Origin: Soonwooa sp032062245
GTDB lineage: Bacteria; Bacteroidota; Bacteroidia; Flavobacteriales; Weeksellaceae
Length of the DNA: 64,000 bases
Direction: 5' to 3'
Assembly (NCBI RefSeq): GCF_032062245.1
Contig: NZ_DAMBQF010000008.1
Location: 44,017-108,016 of the forward strand
Each line of letters starts with the position of its first letter. Within the stretch, counting starts at the first letter, position 1. The notes under the pieces are model-generated. The model was not told the DNA's origin and did no database searches. It saw nothing but the letters and a program-made list of their open reading frames with translations. This document shows positions 17,847 to 27,074 of this stretch, in pieces. Position numbers and translations under genes: made by a program.

Positions 17847-18911
17847 TTAGCTTCTCGGTTTTTTATTTTTAAGATAGATCACTTGCCCAACGCGTGGTTG
17901 CTGACCTTCGTCCATTCTGTTTTTAGAATAAAGTTTGGAAAGTTTAATCCCAAATTTCTGAGAAATGTCGTGCATATTTTCACCAATCTCAGCTTTGTAA
18001 GTATCAACATTACCAGAAGATGACTTTTTGTCTAAGAAAACAATGTCATTTTTCTTCAAAGTATTGCTATTAAGCTCATTGAATTTAATGATTTTCTTTT
18101 CGCTAATTCCGAATTTTTTAGAAATCGTTGCAACGTCTGTATCTACTGGAACAACAAAAAACTTCATACCACCATTTGGATGATTTTTCACCAAAATATT
18201 TTTAAGTAAAGCTGGAGCAGAAAGTGTCTCGCTCTGTTTGTTGACGTCTTTTTGATATTGCGCGTAAGATGTTTGCTCATAAGTTGCTTTAACAGTCGGA
18301 GGCGTTACTTTAGAATTGGCTTTGTTTTGGTCCATTTGTGCCATAAAAACCGCATCATTATTAAGTGCAGGATATAATTTTAGAACGGCGTAATAGACTT
18401 GATCTGTCGACGTATTATCAAATTCGTAGAGTTTGTATTTTTCGATTTTATCAATCAAAATATAAGCATAACGTGGATTGGTCGCGTAACCCGCTTTTTT
18501 GAGACCATGTGCCCAAGCACGATAATCTTTCATATCCAGATCAAAAAGCTTGGTGTAATATTTACGAGTTGACAAGAAAATAGAATGATCTTCGTAAGAT
18601 TGACGTGGATCATCATAAACGCGGAAACATTCGTTAGGTGCGTCATCCGTATGCTTCATACTTTTACCAATCCAGTCTTCTTTACATTTGATACCGAAAT
18701 GGTTGTTGCCTTGTTGAGCCAATCGACTTTGTCCGCCGCCAGTTTCTAAAAGGCCTTGCGCTAAAGTTATACTTGCTGGGATTTTATATTTTTCCATTTC
18801 TTCGACCGCGTATTTCGCAAATCGTTGGATGTATTGATCTTCCGTTTTCCAAGTTTGTGCTTTGGCAAATCCAAGCGTCATGATACAAACTAAAGCAAAT
18901 ATTCTCTTCAT
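17847..18911 (-). CDS. Exported glucosaminidase with two LysM domains
   Basis: A peptidoglycan hydrolase. Starting at the second Met (18911) gives a clean signal peptide (MKRIFALVCIMTLGFAKAQ); an upstream ATG at 18929 adds six residues. The glucosaminidase (Flg_hydrolase-like) domain spans about residues 25-170 with IPASITLAQGLLETGGG and NNHFGIKCKEDW. Two LysM peptidoglycan-binding modules follow in the C-terminal third (DVATISKKFGISEKKIIKFN and HDISQKFGIKLSKLYSKN). It probably trims cell wall in the periplasm during growth or division. It is adjacent to the PLP deaminase gene, 33 bases away. Confidence 0.92.
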   Translation of the reverse strand: MKRIFALVCIMTLGFAKAQTWKTEDQYIQRFAKYAVEEMEKYKIPASITLAQGLLETGGGQSRLAQQGNNHFGIKCKEDWIGKSMKHTDDAPNECFRVYDDPRQSYEDHSIFLSTRKYYTKLFDLDMKDYRAWAHGLKKAGYATNPRYAYILIDKIEKYKLYEFDNTSTDQVYYAVLKLYPALNNDAVFMAQMDQNKANSKVTPPTVKATYEQTSYAQYQKDVNKQSETLSAPALLKNILVKNHPNGGMKFFVVPVDTDVATISKKFGISEKKIIKFNELNSNTLKKNDIVFLDKKSSSGNVDTYKAEIGENMHDISQKFGIKLSKLYSKNRMDEGQQPRVGQVIYLKNKKPRS

Positions 18912-18943
18912 AATTGTTTTAAGTTTCAAAATTTTTAAAAGAA

Positions 18944-19870
18944 TTAAAACTGAATCAATGTTTTATTCTTCTTTTGAAGTTGTTGGTTAGCACCCGCTGT
19001 CGCTTGCAATCCTCCAGTATGAAATGCTAAAATTTTTGTCCCTTTTTCGAAATAATTATTATCGATAAGTTGCAATAATTTTTGCATCATTTTTCCGGTG
19101 TAGATTGGATCTAGCGGAATTTGATATCGTTTATAAAAATCATTTATAAAACGAATATTATCGTCTGTTATTTTGCCATAACGCGCTTCCAAGGCATTTA
19201 CTAATTCAAAATTTGATTGTCCTGACCAATTTTTAATAAGATTTTCGAGGCTGTCGTCTTGGACAACTTTTATTCCGATAACTTTTTGATGGAGTTCAGC
19301 AAATTTTGAAATCCCAGCAATCGTTCCACCTGTGCCAACTGCACTGCAAAGATAATCAAAATCTTTAGTATGCTCATTGAGCATGCATTGGATGCCTTCA
19401 ACTGCCAAATTATTACTTCCTCCTTCTGGAATGATCAAAGCTTCTGGAAAGTTTTGTTTTAAATTTTGGCTTAAAAAAGATTTGTTGCGATAGCTTTCCC
19501 TTGAAACAAAATTAAATTCCATTCCATTATTAAAAGCTTGATAAAGAGTAGGATTGTCGTGGATTTTATCTTTTAACTCTTCACCTCGAATAATGCCAAG
19601 ACTTGGGATGTTTAAAGTTTTTGCTAAAGTTGCAACCGCCGCAATATGATTGGAAAAGGCACCACCAAAAGTGATGAGTTTTGGATTTTTTGGATTTTGT
19701 TCCAAATAATATTTAACATTGTAAAAAAGCTTCCAATACTTGTTGCCAGAAATGTCAGGATGGATGAGGTCTTCGCGTTTTATCCAAAGTTCCACACCAT
19801 TAAAGTTTCCAATCTTCTCAATTGGAATATTGTGCTCGGTTGTCAGCATATTGAGAGCTCGTTTAAACAT
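18944..19870 (-). CDS. PLP-dependent deaminase, ACC deaminase / D-cysteine desulfhydrase family
   Basis: A 308-residue fold type II PLP enzyme. IKREDLIHPDISGNKYWKL near residue 30 holds the PLP Lys (in GNKYWKL), and LITFGGAFSNHIAA and SAVGTGGTIAG are the cofactor phosphate-binding segments. The family includes ACC deaminases and D-cysteine desulfhydrases; the substrate cannot be told from sequence alone. The transketolase terminator lies directly upstream, so it needs its own promoter or read-through. Confidence 0.85.
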   Translation of the reverse strand: MFKRALNMLTTEHNIPIEKIGNFNGVELWIKREDLIHPDISGNKYWKLFYNVKYYLEQNPKNPKLITFGGAFSNHIAAVATLAKTLNIPSLGIIRGEELKDKIHDNPTLYQAFNNGMEFNFVSRESYRNKSFLSQNLKQNFPEALIIPEGGSNNLAVEGIQCMLNEHTKDFDYLCSAVGTGGTIAGISKFAELHQKVIGIKVVQDDSLENLIKNWSGQSNFELVNALEARYGKITDDNIRFINDFYKRYQIPLDPIYTGKMMQKLLQLIDNNYFEKGTKILAFHTGGLQATAGANQQLQKKNKTLIQF

Positions 19871-19872
19871 AT

Positions 19873-19903
19873 TGAAAAAAAATCCGCAACTAAGTGCGGA
19901 TTT
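19873..19903 (-). terminator. Terminator of the transketolase operon
   Basis: A 9-bp stem (aaatccgca with tgcggattt on the plus strand) followed on the minus strand by eight T. It starts 4 bases after the stop codon of the transketolase C-terminal subunit gene. Confidence 0.85.
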
Positions 19904-19906
19904 AAT

Positions 19907-20860
19907 TTATTTTGTTTTGTTAATGATTGTCTTAACCGCTTCGATTACTGCGTCCGAATCAATTTTGTATTTCTTCATCAACTCAGCTGGCGTCCCAGAC
20001 TCACCGAACGTATCGTGTACTGCAACAAATTCTTGAGGCGTTGGTCTTCTTCTCGCCAACATTCCTGCAACAGATTCGCCCAAACCACCTAGGTAATTGT
20101 GCTCCTCAGCCGTTACAATTTTACCAGTTTTTTCAACAGACTTTAGAATGATTTCTTCATCCAAAGGTTTGATGGTGTGGATGTTGATAATTTCACAAGA
20201 AATGCCTTCTTTTTCTAAAACTTCCGCTGCCAAAAGACTTTCCCAAACCAAGTGACCAGTTGCAACAATCGTCACATCTGTACCTTCTTGCAAAAGAATA
20301 CCCTTACCGATTTCGAAAGGCATATCTTCTGGAATGAAAACTGGAACTACAGGACGTCCGAATCTTAAATATACTGGACCCTCGTGTTTAGCTGCTGCCA
20401 AAGTCGCTGCTTTAGTTTGGTTATAATCACAAGGATTGATTACTGTCATACCAGGAAGCATTTTCATCATGCCGATGTCTTCCAAAACTTGGTGTGTTGC
20501 GCCATCTTCACCCAAAGTAAGACCTGCGTGAGATGCTGCGATTTTTACATTTTTGCCAGAGTAAGCGATAGATTGGCGGATTTGGTCGTATACACGAGAT
20601 GTTGCAAAATTCGCGAAAGTCCCAGCAAAAGGGATTTTTCCGTTGATGGTAAGACCTGCTGCCATACCCATCATGTTAGCTTCTGCGATACCAACTTGGA
20701 AGAATCTTTCTGGTGCTTTCTCAATGAATTTTTCCATTTTAAGAGAACCAATAAGGTCAGCACAAAGTGCAACAACATTTGGATTGGTATCTGCTAATTC
20801 TGCCAAACCTGCTCCAAAGCCAGATCTTGTATCTTTTTTTTCTGTATATGTATATTTCAT
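19907..20860 (-). CDS. Transketolase, C-terminal subunit
   Basis: 317 residues with the pyrimidine-binding and C-terminal domains of transketolase (EANMMGMAAGLTINGKIPF, then SHAGLTLGEDGATHQVLEDI). It works with the separate N-terminal subunit encoded just upstream to move two-carbon ketol units between sugar phosphates in the non-oxidative pentose phosphate route. The split-gene form is common in bacteria. The two genes are 33 bases apart and must be co-expressed. Confidence 0.95.
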   Translation of the reverse strand: MKYTYTEKKDTRSGFGAGLAELADTNPNVVALCADLIGSLKMEKFIEKAPERFFQVGIAEANMMGMAAGLTINGKIPFAGTFANFATSRVYDQIRQSIAYSGKNVKIAASHAGLTLGEDGATHQVLEDIGMMKMLPGMTVINPCDYNQTKAATLAAAKHEGPVYLRFGRPVVPVFIPEDMPFEIGKGILLQEGTDVTIVATGHLVWESLLAAEVLEKEGISCEIINIHTIKPLDEEIILKSVEKTGKIVTAEEHNYLGGLGESVAGMLARRRPTPQEFVAVHDTFGESGTPAELMKKYKIDSDAVIEAVKTIINKTK

Positions 20861-20893
20861 GAGGATTTCTTTTTTGTTTCGATTATTAGATGT

Positions 20894-21745
20894 TTAGTAG
20901 TCTGTGATTTCGTCAAGTTGAAGTTGCTGAAGTGCACTTGCCAATTGCTCATCGTTTGGCGCTTTACCATGCCAAGCGTGAGATCCCATCATATAATCGA
21001 TACCTTGTCCCATTTCTGTATGTAGAAGAATAGCAACAGGTTTTCCGTTTCCAGTTTCCGATTTTGCTTTTTCTAAAATTGCGATAACTGCTTCTAGGTC
21101 GTTTCCGTTTTTCTCTTCAAGAACCAACCAACCGAAAGCTTCTAGTTTTGCATGAAGATCACCAAGGCTTAATACATCATCTGTATCGCCATCGATTTGT
21201 CTTCCATTGTAGTCAATAGTTGCGATGATGTTGTCAACTTTTTTAGCTGCGCCATACATCAAAGCTTCCCAAATTTGACCTTCTTGTAATTCGCCATCAC
21301 CGTGAAGTGAATACACAATTGACTTGTCACCATCTAACTTTTTAGCTTGCGCAGCGCCCAAAGCTACAGAAAGTCCTTGTCCTAAAGAGCCAGATGCTAC
21401 ACGAATACCAGGAAGTCCTTCGTGTGTTGTTGGGTGACCTTGTAATCTAGAATCAAGCTTTCTGAAAGTTGCTAATTCTGTTACTGGGAAGAAGTCAAAT
21501 CTAGCTAGTGTACTGTAAAATACCGGAGAAATATGTCCGTTTGATAAGAAGAATAAATCTTCGTTTTTACCTTCCATTGTGAAAGGCAAGTTGTAGTTCA
21601 TTACTTTTCCATAAAGGGCTGTGAAGTATTCTACACATCCTAGAGATCCGCCCGGATGTCCACTGTTAACTGCGTGAACCATTCTTACAATGTCTCTTCT
21701 GATTTGTGTACTCAAGCTTTTTAGCTCTTCGATATTTTTACTCAT
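20894..21745 (-). CDS. Transketolase, N-terminal (TPP-binding) subunit
   Basis: 283 residues carrying the thiamine diphosphate-binding domain. VNSGHPGGSLG lies near residue 26, ASGSLGQGLSVALGAA near 115, and the GDGELQEGQIWEA...DYNGRQ TPP/magnesium motif near 150. It is the first gene of the two-gene transketolase operon that ends at the terminator at 19873-19903. Confidence 0.95.
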   Translation of the reverse strand: MSKNIEELKSLSTQIRRDIVRMVHAVNSGHPGGSLGCVEYFTALYGKVMNYNLPFTMEGKNEDLFFLSNGHISPVFYSTLARFDFFPVTELATFRKLDSRLQGHPTTHEGLPGIRVASGSLGQGLSVALGAAQAKKLDGDKSIVYSLHGDGELQEGQIWEALMYGAAKKVDNIIATIDYNGRQIDGDTDDVLSLGDLHAKLEAFGWLVLEEKNGNDLEAVIAILEKAKSETGNGKPVAILLHTEMGQGIDYMMGSHAWHGKAPNDEQLASALQQLQLDEITDY

Positions 21746-21831
21746 TTTTAAATTTTTTCGTGTTGCGAATTTACGATTTTTGTTTTTGTTTTCGAAACTT
21801 AACAGGTGTTACTTGCTTGTTAATTTAGACT

Positions 21832-22344
21832 TTAGCAACCTTCGTTCATTCCGACCATGATTTCTACAACAATATTGTTTTCCATCACAAAAGTTAAGTA
21901 AGTGCCAGCATCGTAATCATTTAATGTAAAAAAAGATTGTTTGTCATTTTTGCCGTTTTCATCTTTATATTGATGAACTTCGAAATTTGCATAATTTCTA
22001 TAAGTGTCGATAAGTTGATCCCTTGTATTACCAACGCCCATTCCGCTTTTTGTTTTGAATTTTGGACTTTTCGTTTTAAGTGAATAGACTTGCTTTTGCA
22101 TTGGTTTGTTTTCGTCAACCCATTGGTCCATCAATGTCACATCAACATTTTCTCCATTAAGACTAACCTTGTTGGTTTTTTCGTAATCTTCAAAAGTTTG
22201 AAGCGCTTTTTTTGCAATTTTATCAGCTTCAGTTTTTGGCATAAAGACTTTTAGGTCACCAATTCTTAAAGTAGAAACTTCAAAATTTTGTGCAAAAATA
22301 AATTGACACATTCCTAAAAGAAAAAAGATGCTAAGCTTTTTCAT
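21832..22344 (-). CDS. Small exported protein of unknown function
   Basis: 170 residues with a signal peptide (MKKLSIFFLLGMCQFIFAQ) and a mature part rich in Lys and Asn. I recognise no domain. The last residues are GMNEGC, leaving one terminal Cys. Its start lies 14 bases inside the end of the symporter gene on the same strand, so it is probably translated from the same message. Confidence 0.75.
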   Translation of the reverse strand: MKKLSIFFLLGMCQFIFAQNFEVSTLRIGDLKVFMPKTEADKIAKKALQTFEDYEKTNKVSLNGENVDVTLMDQWVDENKPMQKQVYSLKTKSPKFKTKSGMGVGNTRDQLIDTYRNYANFEVHQYKDENGKNDKQSFFTLNDYDAGTYLTFVMENNIVVEIMVGMNEGC

Positions 22345-23911
22345 GTTCGATTGTTTTATTGTTTTTAATTAAATATAATCCGATGAAAGTTAGTAGTCCG
22401 TTTAACACAATTAATTCAACACCGATGCGGTAATACGTATAATTGGTTACAAGATAATTGATAACGTAAGTCAAAACTGGCGCGATTAAAGTTACCGCTA
22501 AAATGCTTCCTTTTTTTGAAATTTGATATTTAGTAAAGATTCCAAAAGCGAATAATCCTAGAAGTGGTCCATAAGTGTAACCTGCAACTTCCATGATGAG
22601 ATAAACGATGGATTTGTCGTTAATTGCTTTAAAAATCATAATTAAAATAAAGAAAACTACTGTAAAAGTTAAATGTACCTTCATACGAAGTCGTTTTTTC
22701 TCTTTTTCAGATTTTGTTTGGTCTTCATTAATGTTAAGAATGTCGACACAATAAGAACTTGTAACGGCTGTTAAAGCACCATCAGCAGAAGGAAACAATG
22801 CCGAGATAAGTCCAATAATAAAAATCACCGAAATAAAAATCGGGAAATAACCTTGCAATGACAAAGCAGGGAAGAGGTCGTCACCCATAATGTTGTTAAC
22901 ATTTCCTGCTGCATCTTTCATCCCGAAAAGGTTTTGTATCGTTTCTTGTCCGTTAACCAATTTGGTGATTTGTGCATATTCAGCACCGTTTTGTAACGCA
23001 AATAGGTATAAAAGTCCACCTAAAAATAAGAATGCAAAATTCACAATCAACAATGTTCCTGCAAAGGTCAACATGTTCTTTTTTGAGTTTTTAAGATTGT
23101 CGACAGAAATGTTTTTCTGCATCATCTCTTGGTCAAGTCCGGTCATCGCAATCGTGATAAACATACCGCCAATAATGGTTTTTAAGAAAAATGTTTTTGA
23201 ATTAATATCGGTGTTGATGAGGTGCGTGTAGTTTTGTTTTTCTAAAAGCGTATAAGCATCGCCAATCGAAATATTAAGATGGTTAAGAATGTAAATAATA
23301 CAAGCTGCCAAGCTGATAATCATAAACGAAGTTTGCAAAGTATCCGTGATAACAATGGTTTTGACACCACCTTCAAACGTGTAAAGCAACACCATTAACA
23401 ATAAAACTAAAGCCGTTAACCAAAACGGAATTCCGATTTGTTCTAACAAGAAAATTTGCAAAACATTAACTACCAAATATAATCTTGCTGTCGCGCCAAT
23501 TGCTCTCGAAATAATAAAAAATACTGAACCAATTTTGTGCGCTTCAACATTGAATCGTTTACCTAAATAGGTGTAAATCGAGGTCAAATTCATGCGGTAA
23601 TAGAGCGGAAGCAAAATAGCTGCAACGATGAAGTAGCCTATGAAAAAGCCAACAACCATCATATAATATTCGAAGCCACCAAACGGATAAGCGCCGTCCG
23701 TCATCTTACCAACTGTACCTGGAACCGAAATGAAAGTTACGCCCGAAAGACTCGTCCCAATCATCCCAAAAGCAACGAGCCACCATTTACTTTTTTTGTT
23801 CCCGATAAAGAAAGATTGATTGTCAGAATTACGGCTTGTAAAATAAGAAATCACGAGTAATCCGATAAAATATGAGAATACGAATAGTAATAATAAAGTT
23901 GCAGAACTCAT
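22331..23911 (-). CDS. Sodium:solute symporter (SSS family)
   Basis: 526 residues with about 13 membrane helices. The N-terminal NKKSKWWLVAFGMIGTSLSGVTFISVPG segment is the usual SSS helix-1 region, and LDQEMMQKNISVDNLKNSKKNM is typical of Bacteroidota symporters. It takes up an unidentified solute with Na+ across the inner membrane. The C-terminal half (FPSADGALTAVTSSYCVDILN) is also family-like. It overlaps the small exported-protein gene by 14 bases. Confidence 0.92.
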   Translation of the reverse strand: MSSATLLLLFVFSYFIGLLVISYFTSRNSDNQSFFIGNKKSKWWLVAFGMIGTSLSGVTFISVPGTVGKMTDGAYPFGGFEYYMMVVGFFIGYFIVAAILLPLYYRMNLTSIYTYLGKRFNVEAHKIGSVFFIISRAIGATARLYLVVNVLQIFLLEQIGIPFWLTALVLLLMVLLYTFEGGVKTIVITDTLQTSFMIISLAACIIYILNHLNISIGDAYTLLEKQNYTHLINTDINSKTFFLKTIIGGMFITIAMTGLDQEMMQKNISVDNLKNSKKNMLTFAGTLLIVNFAFLFLGGLLYLFALQNGAEYAQITKLVNGQETIQNLFGMKDAAGNVNNIMGDDLFPALSLQGYFPIFISVIFIIGLISALFPSADGALTAVTSSYCVDILNINEDQTKSEKEKKRLRMKVHLTFTVVFFILIMIFKAINDKSIVYLIMEVAGYTYGPLLGLFAFGIFTKYQISKKGSILAVTLIAPVLTYVINYLVTNYTYYRIGVELIVLNGLLTFIGLYLIKNNKTIEHEKA

Positions 23912-23994
23912 TCTTAAAATTTAATTAAAAAACAAAAGTAAACTTTTGCCACGATTTATTATCATACATCAAGTAGCTTTTTTAGTTATATTAC

Positions 23995-24002
23995 TAATTT
24001 TG
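23995..24002 (+). promoter_or_regulatory. -7 promoter box TAATTTTG of the YceI gene
   Basis: A perfect TAnnTTTG match 25 bases upstream of the ATG at 24028. The -33 element is weak. Confidence 0.5.
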
Positions 24003-24027
24003 CAGTTCATTTTAAAACTCAATTATT

Positions 24028-24597
24028 ATGAAAAAATTATTCTTATCTCTTATGTTAATGTATGCCGTGACAATGTCATTTGCGCAATCAACTTGGACAA
24101 TTGATCCAATGCACTCTTCATTTAATTTTAATATCAAACATATGGGAATTAGCTTTGTACAAGGGCGTTTTGATAAGTTTGATGCTTCAATTTTAACAAG
24201 TGATGCAGATCTTAAAGATGCAAAATTTGATTTTACAATTGATACCAATTCTATTGATACCGATGTTGAGCCTCGTGACAAACATTTGAAAAGTGCTGAT
24301 TTTTTCGATGTTGAAAAATTCCCAACGATGACTTTTAAAAGTACATCGATCCACAAAGCAAAAAATAACGCTTATGTGTTGCAAGGTGATTTAACAATAA
24401 AAGGTGTGACCAAGCCAATTGTTGTGACTTTAACTTATGGTGGAAAAACTAAAGATCAACAAGGGAATGAAAAATTAGGTATCCAAACTAAGTTTAAAAT
24501 TAATCGTTTTGATTATGGTGTAAGCTATGATCCATCAGGAGCAGCTGTCGGTAAAAATGTTGACATCACTGTTTTTGCAGAGTTTACAAAAAAATAA
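24028..24597 (+). CDS. YceI family periplasmic protein
   Basis: 189 residues: a signal peptide (LFLSLMLMYAVTMSFAQ) then a complete YceI lipocalin-like beta-barrel. Signatures are WTIDPMHSSFNFNIKHMG near residue 24, VEPRDKHLKSADFFDVEKFP near 90 and the terminal VGKNVDITVFAEFTKK. Family members bind isoprenoid-like lipids in the periplasm; the ligand here is unknown. It has its own promoter and terminator, so it is probably monocistronic. Confidence 0.95.
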   Translation: MKKLFLSLMLMYAVTMSFAQSTWTIDPMHSSFNFNIKHMGISFVQGRFDKFDASILTSDADLKDAKFDFTIDTNSIDTDVEPRDKHLKSADFFDVEKFPTMTFKSTSIHKAKNNAYVLQGDLTIKGVTKPIVVTLTYGGKTKDQQGNEKLGIQTKFKINRFDYGVSYDPSGAAVGKNVDITVFAEFTKK

Positions 24598-24618
24598 TTT
24601 TTTAGTTATTTGTGTGTG

Positions 24619-24657
24619 AATCCGTTTCTTGAAATTCTCGAGAAGCGGATTTTTTTG
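24619..24657 (+). terminator. Terminator of the YceI gene
   Basis: An 11-bp stem with one G-T pair (aatccgtttct with agaagcggatt) followed by seven T. Confidence 0.85.
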
Positions 24658-24702
24658 AATTATAAACTTTGTTAAAAATTAGTTTTAAATAGTTATTGAT
24701 GT

Positions 24703-24710
24703 TAATTTTG
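24703..24710 (+). promoter_or_regulatory. -7 promoter box TAATTTTG abutting the 24713 gene
   Basis: A perfect TAnnTTTG match that ends only 2 bases before the ATG at 24713. It implies a leaderless message or a start at the next ATG (24716). Confidence 0.5.
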
Positions 24711-24712
24711 CA

Positions 24713-25078
24713 ATGATGAAGACTTCGATTTTGCACCGACGATTCTTTAAAAGCTTGAGCATTTTATGTTTAAGCCTTGGTATTCTGGTGGCATCTTGCG
24801 GTATCAAAATCGCATTGACGCACAGTCTAAATATCGAAAACTATTGCGGACAAAGTCTTAAATCGGTTAGCTCTTGTAGTTTTGCTGCTTTAGAAAATAA
24901 GCAAGAAAAGTTTTCTATTCAACAGAAGAAATCGGAAGATTTAAGCTTCGATTTTAATTCAAAAATTCATTTTCAAGAACATCAACAATTAGAAAATTCT
25001 AATGTTGATTTTCCATTTTCGCGATCTATTCCGCTGTATATATTGTATCAGCAGCAGCGTGATGCACTTTTTTCATAA
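24713..25078 (+). CDS. Small secreted or membrane-anchored protein of unknown function
   Basis: 121 residues. The N-terminal segment (SLSILCLSLGILVASCG) is a signal peptide or anchor and contains a lipobox-like VASC. A short H...YCG segment lies near residue 40 and the end is PLYILYQQQRDALF. The layout loosely recalls the small HYC_CC_PP proteins of Bacteroidota, but the Cys-Cys pair is missing, so I do not assign it. It precedes a TlpA thioredoxin by 73 bases on the same strand. Confidence 0.6.
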   Translation: MMKTSILHRRFFKSLSILCLSLGILVASCGIKIALTHSLNIENYCGQSLKSVSSCSFAALENKQEKFSIQQKKSEDLSFDFNSKIHFQEHQQLENSNVDFPFSRSIPLYILYQQQRDALFS

Positions 25079-25151
25079 TTTTTTATTCGTTTTTTTCTAC
25101 TTAAAATTTGAATTGATATTCAAGTTAGAAACTCTTTTAAAATAAATTATT

Positions 25152-25766
25152 ATGAATCCGAAAATTAAAAATATAATGAAAAAATCATTCAATATTACGT
25201 TGATTGGACTTACGTTGTCCATCGTTTTTGTCCCAGAAGTTAAAGCTTATGCCCAACAAGGTCTTATGAAGTTAGGCTTTTTCCAACCAAAATTAGAATT
25301 ACCAGCCGAAATTACGGGAAATGCGAATGACCCAAAACTCGTAAAAGAATCTAATTTTAAAATGTCTTTTGTTGATGTAAAAGGAAAATCTTTAAGTCTT
25401 GAAGAGCTAAAAGGAAAAGTTGTTTTTATGAATATTTGGGCAACTTGGTGTGGACCTTGTATTGCCGAAATGCCTTCTATCCAAAAGCTTTATGACAAAT
25501 TTAAAGATAAAGAAGATATCGCTTTTGTGATTTTGGAAGCAGAATCTAACAAAGACAAAGCGGTCAAATTTATGACTAATAAAAAGCTCGATTTACCGGT
25601 TTATTTCCCAACAGGAAATATTCCATCAGAGTTTTTCCGAGGAAGTCTACCAACGACGGTTATCTTCGATAAAAATGGAAACGTTGCACATATCACAGAG
25701 GGAATGGCAGATTATTCTGGTGACGATATTGTTGACTTCCTTAACGAAGTCCGCAATATGAAATAA
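25152..25766 (+). CDS. TlpA-family thioredoxin-like protein
   Basis: 204 residues with an N-terminal membrane or signal segment (near residues 12-30) and a TlpA/AhpC-type thioredoxin fold. MNIWATWCGPCIAEMPSIQ carries the redox pair C100/C103, and GSLPTTVIFDKNG supplies the cis-Pro region. Such proteins reduce or isomerise Cys in exported proteins such as cytochromes c. The start could be ATG 25152 or 25176; the longer form is given. It may be co-transcribed with the 121-residue protein upstream. Confidence 0.92.
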   Translation: MNPKIKNIMKKSFNITLIGLTLSIVFVPEVKAYAQQGLMKLGFFQPKLELPAEITGNANDPKLVKESNFKMSFVDVKGKSLSLEELKGKVVFMNIWATWCGPCIAEMPSIQKLYDKFKDKEDIAFVILEAESNKDKAVKFMTNKKLDLPVYFPTGNIPSEFFRGSLPTTVIFDKNGNVAHITEGMADYSGDDIVDFLNEVRNMK

Positions 25767-25784
25767 GAAGCGTATTTAAAAGCT

Positions 25785-25816
25785 AAATCCGAGTTTAATG
25801 CTCGGATTTTTTATTT
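25785..25816 (+). terminator. Terminator of the TlpA gene, overlapping the convergent MFS gene end
   Basis: A 9-bp stem (aaatccgag with ctcggattt) followed by six T then ATTTTG. The right half lies inside the last codons of the MFS gene on the other strand. Confidence 0.85.
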
Positions 25817-27024
25817 TGTAGCATGAGGTTGCTGATCCACCAAAGTCCTACAGCTGCAATGGCAAGGATAATTCCTGAGCCAATCCATAGTGTATTAAAA
25901 CCGAGTTCGCTGGCAACATTAGTTCCTAAAATCGGTGTGATAATGAATGAAAACGAAAATGCCATCCCATTAAGTCCCATGTAAGCACCTTTGTTACCGC
26001 CTTCAGATCGCATCGCTGTAACAGTTGACATAAATGGAAGTGCTAAAATTTCACCAACACTCAAGATTGTCATCGATAATAACAAGGTGAAAATATGATG
26101 ATCAAATGCCAGTAACGAATACGAAATTCCGCATGCCAAAGCTCCAACAAATAAGGTTTGTCCAATTGTAAAATGCTTTTCTGCAAAGTTAACAATCAAC
26201 ATTTCTAAAACAACGATGATAAAGCCACTATAACCTAAAATGTATCCAATGCTGGTTTGGTCGAGATGCGCAACTTCTTTATAAAAAATAGGAATTGTAT
26301 TAAAAAATTGGAAAAAACAAATTGAGAATAACATACAAAGCAATGAAAATATAATGAATTTCAAGTCTTTGTAAGGTGATTTTCCAACTGGTTTTATGTT
26401 GTCCTCTTTTTTTCTAAGTTTTTGCTTAGCTTTAAAAATGATGTTTCTTTTTCTAAAAAATACAACGTACATTATGCCTGCAATAAGTGCTGCAACAGTG
26501 TTTACACCAAATAAAAAGTTATAAGAAATCGCCGATAATATTCCGCCCAAAGCTGGACCAATTGAGAATCCAAGATTAATCGCCATTCTGTTTAATGAAA
26601 AAGCTCGCGTTATATTTTCTGGTCTAGCATATTTTGTGATCGCAACAGAATTGGCTGGACGAAAGGATTCGCTGATGATGCTTTGTATTAAAATAATAGT
26701 CATCATTCCTTCCAAAGTTGGAAAAAATGGAATGAACATAAATAGCGGCGCACTCAAGAACAAACTAAAACTCTGGACACGGTATTCTCCAAGTTTATCT
26801 GTGAGATAACCGCCAATCCAAGAACCGATAACCGAACCAATGCCGTAAAACATCAGTACTAATCCCGCTTCTTTTAATCCGAATCCTAAATTGTCTGTCA
26901 TGTAAACACCTAAAAAAGGCAACACCATCGATCCTGATCTGTTGATTAACATGACAATCGATAGCATCCAAGCTTCTTTGGATAAGCCTTTGAAGGAGTC
27001 AACATATACTCTGAAAAGTCCCAA
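25795..27024 (-). CDS. Major facilitator superfamily transporter
   Basis: 409 residues, 12 predicted helices in two bundles of six, with the central charged loop FFRKRNIIFKAKQKLRKK near residue 190-207. GSWIGGYLTDKLGEYR between helices 2 and 3 is the MFS loop motif. The overall layout resembles drug-efflux MDR-type MFS proteins, but the substrate is not evident. Its end overlaps the TlpA terminator. Confidence 0.9.
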   Translation of the reverse strand: MGLFRVYVDSFKGLSKEAWMLSIVMLINRSGSMVLPFLGVYMTDNLGFGLKEAGLVLMFYGIGSVIGSWIGGYLTDKLGEYRVQSFSLFLSAPLFMFIPFFPTLEGMMTIILIQSIISESFRPANSVAITKYARPENITRAFSLNRMAINLGFSIGPALGGILSAISYNFLFGVNTVAALIAGIMYVVFFRKRNIIFKAKQKLRKKEDNIKPVGKSPYKDLKFIIFSLLCMLFSICFFQFFNTIPIFYKEVAHLDQTSIGYILGYSGFIIVVLEMLIVNFAEKHFTIGQTLFVGALACGISYSLLAFDHHIFTLLLSMTILSVGEILALPFMSTVTAMRSEGGNKGAYMGLNGMAFSFSFIITPILGTNVASELGFNTLWIGSGIILAIAAVGLWWISNLMLQNKKSEH

Positions 27025-27074
27025 TATTCTGTGTTTTTTGCAAAGTTAGGACTTATACATTGTAAATAAAACCG

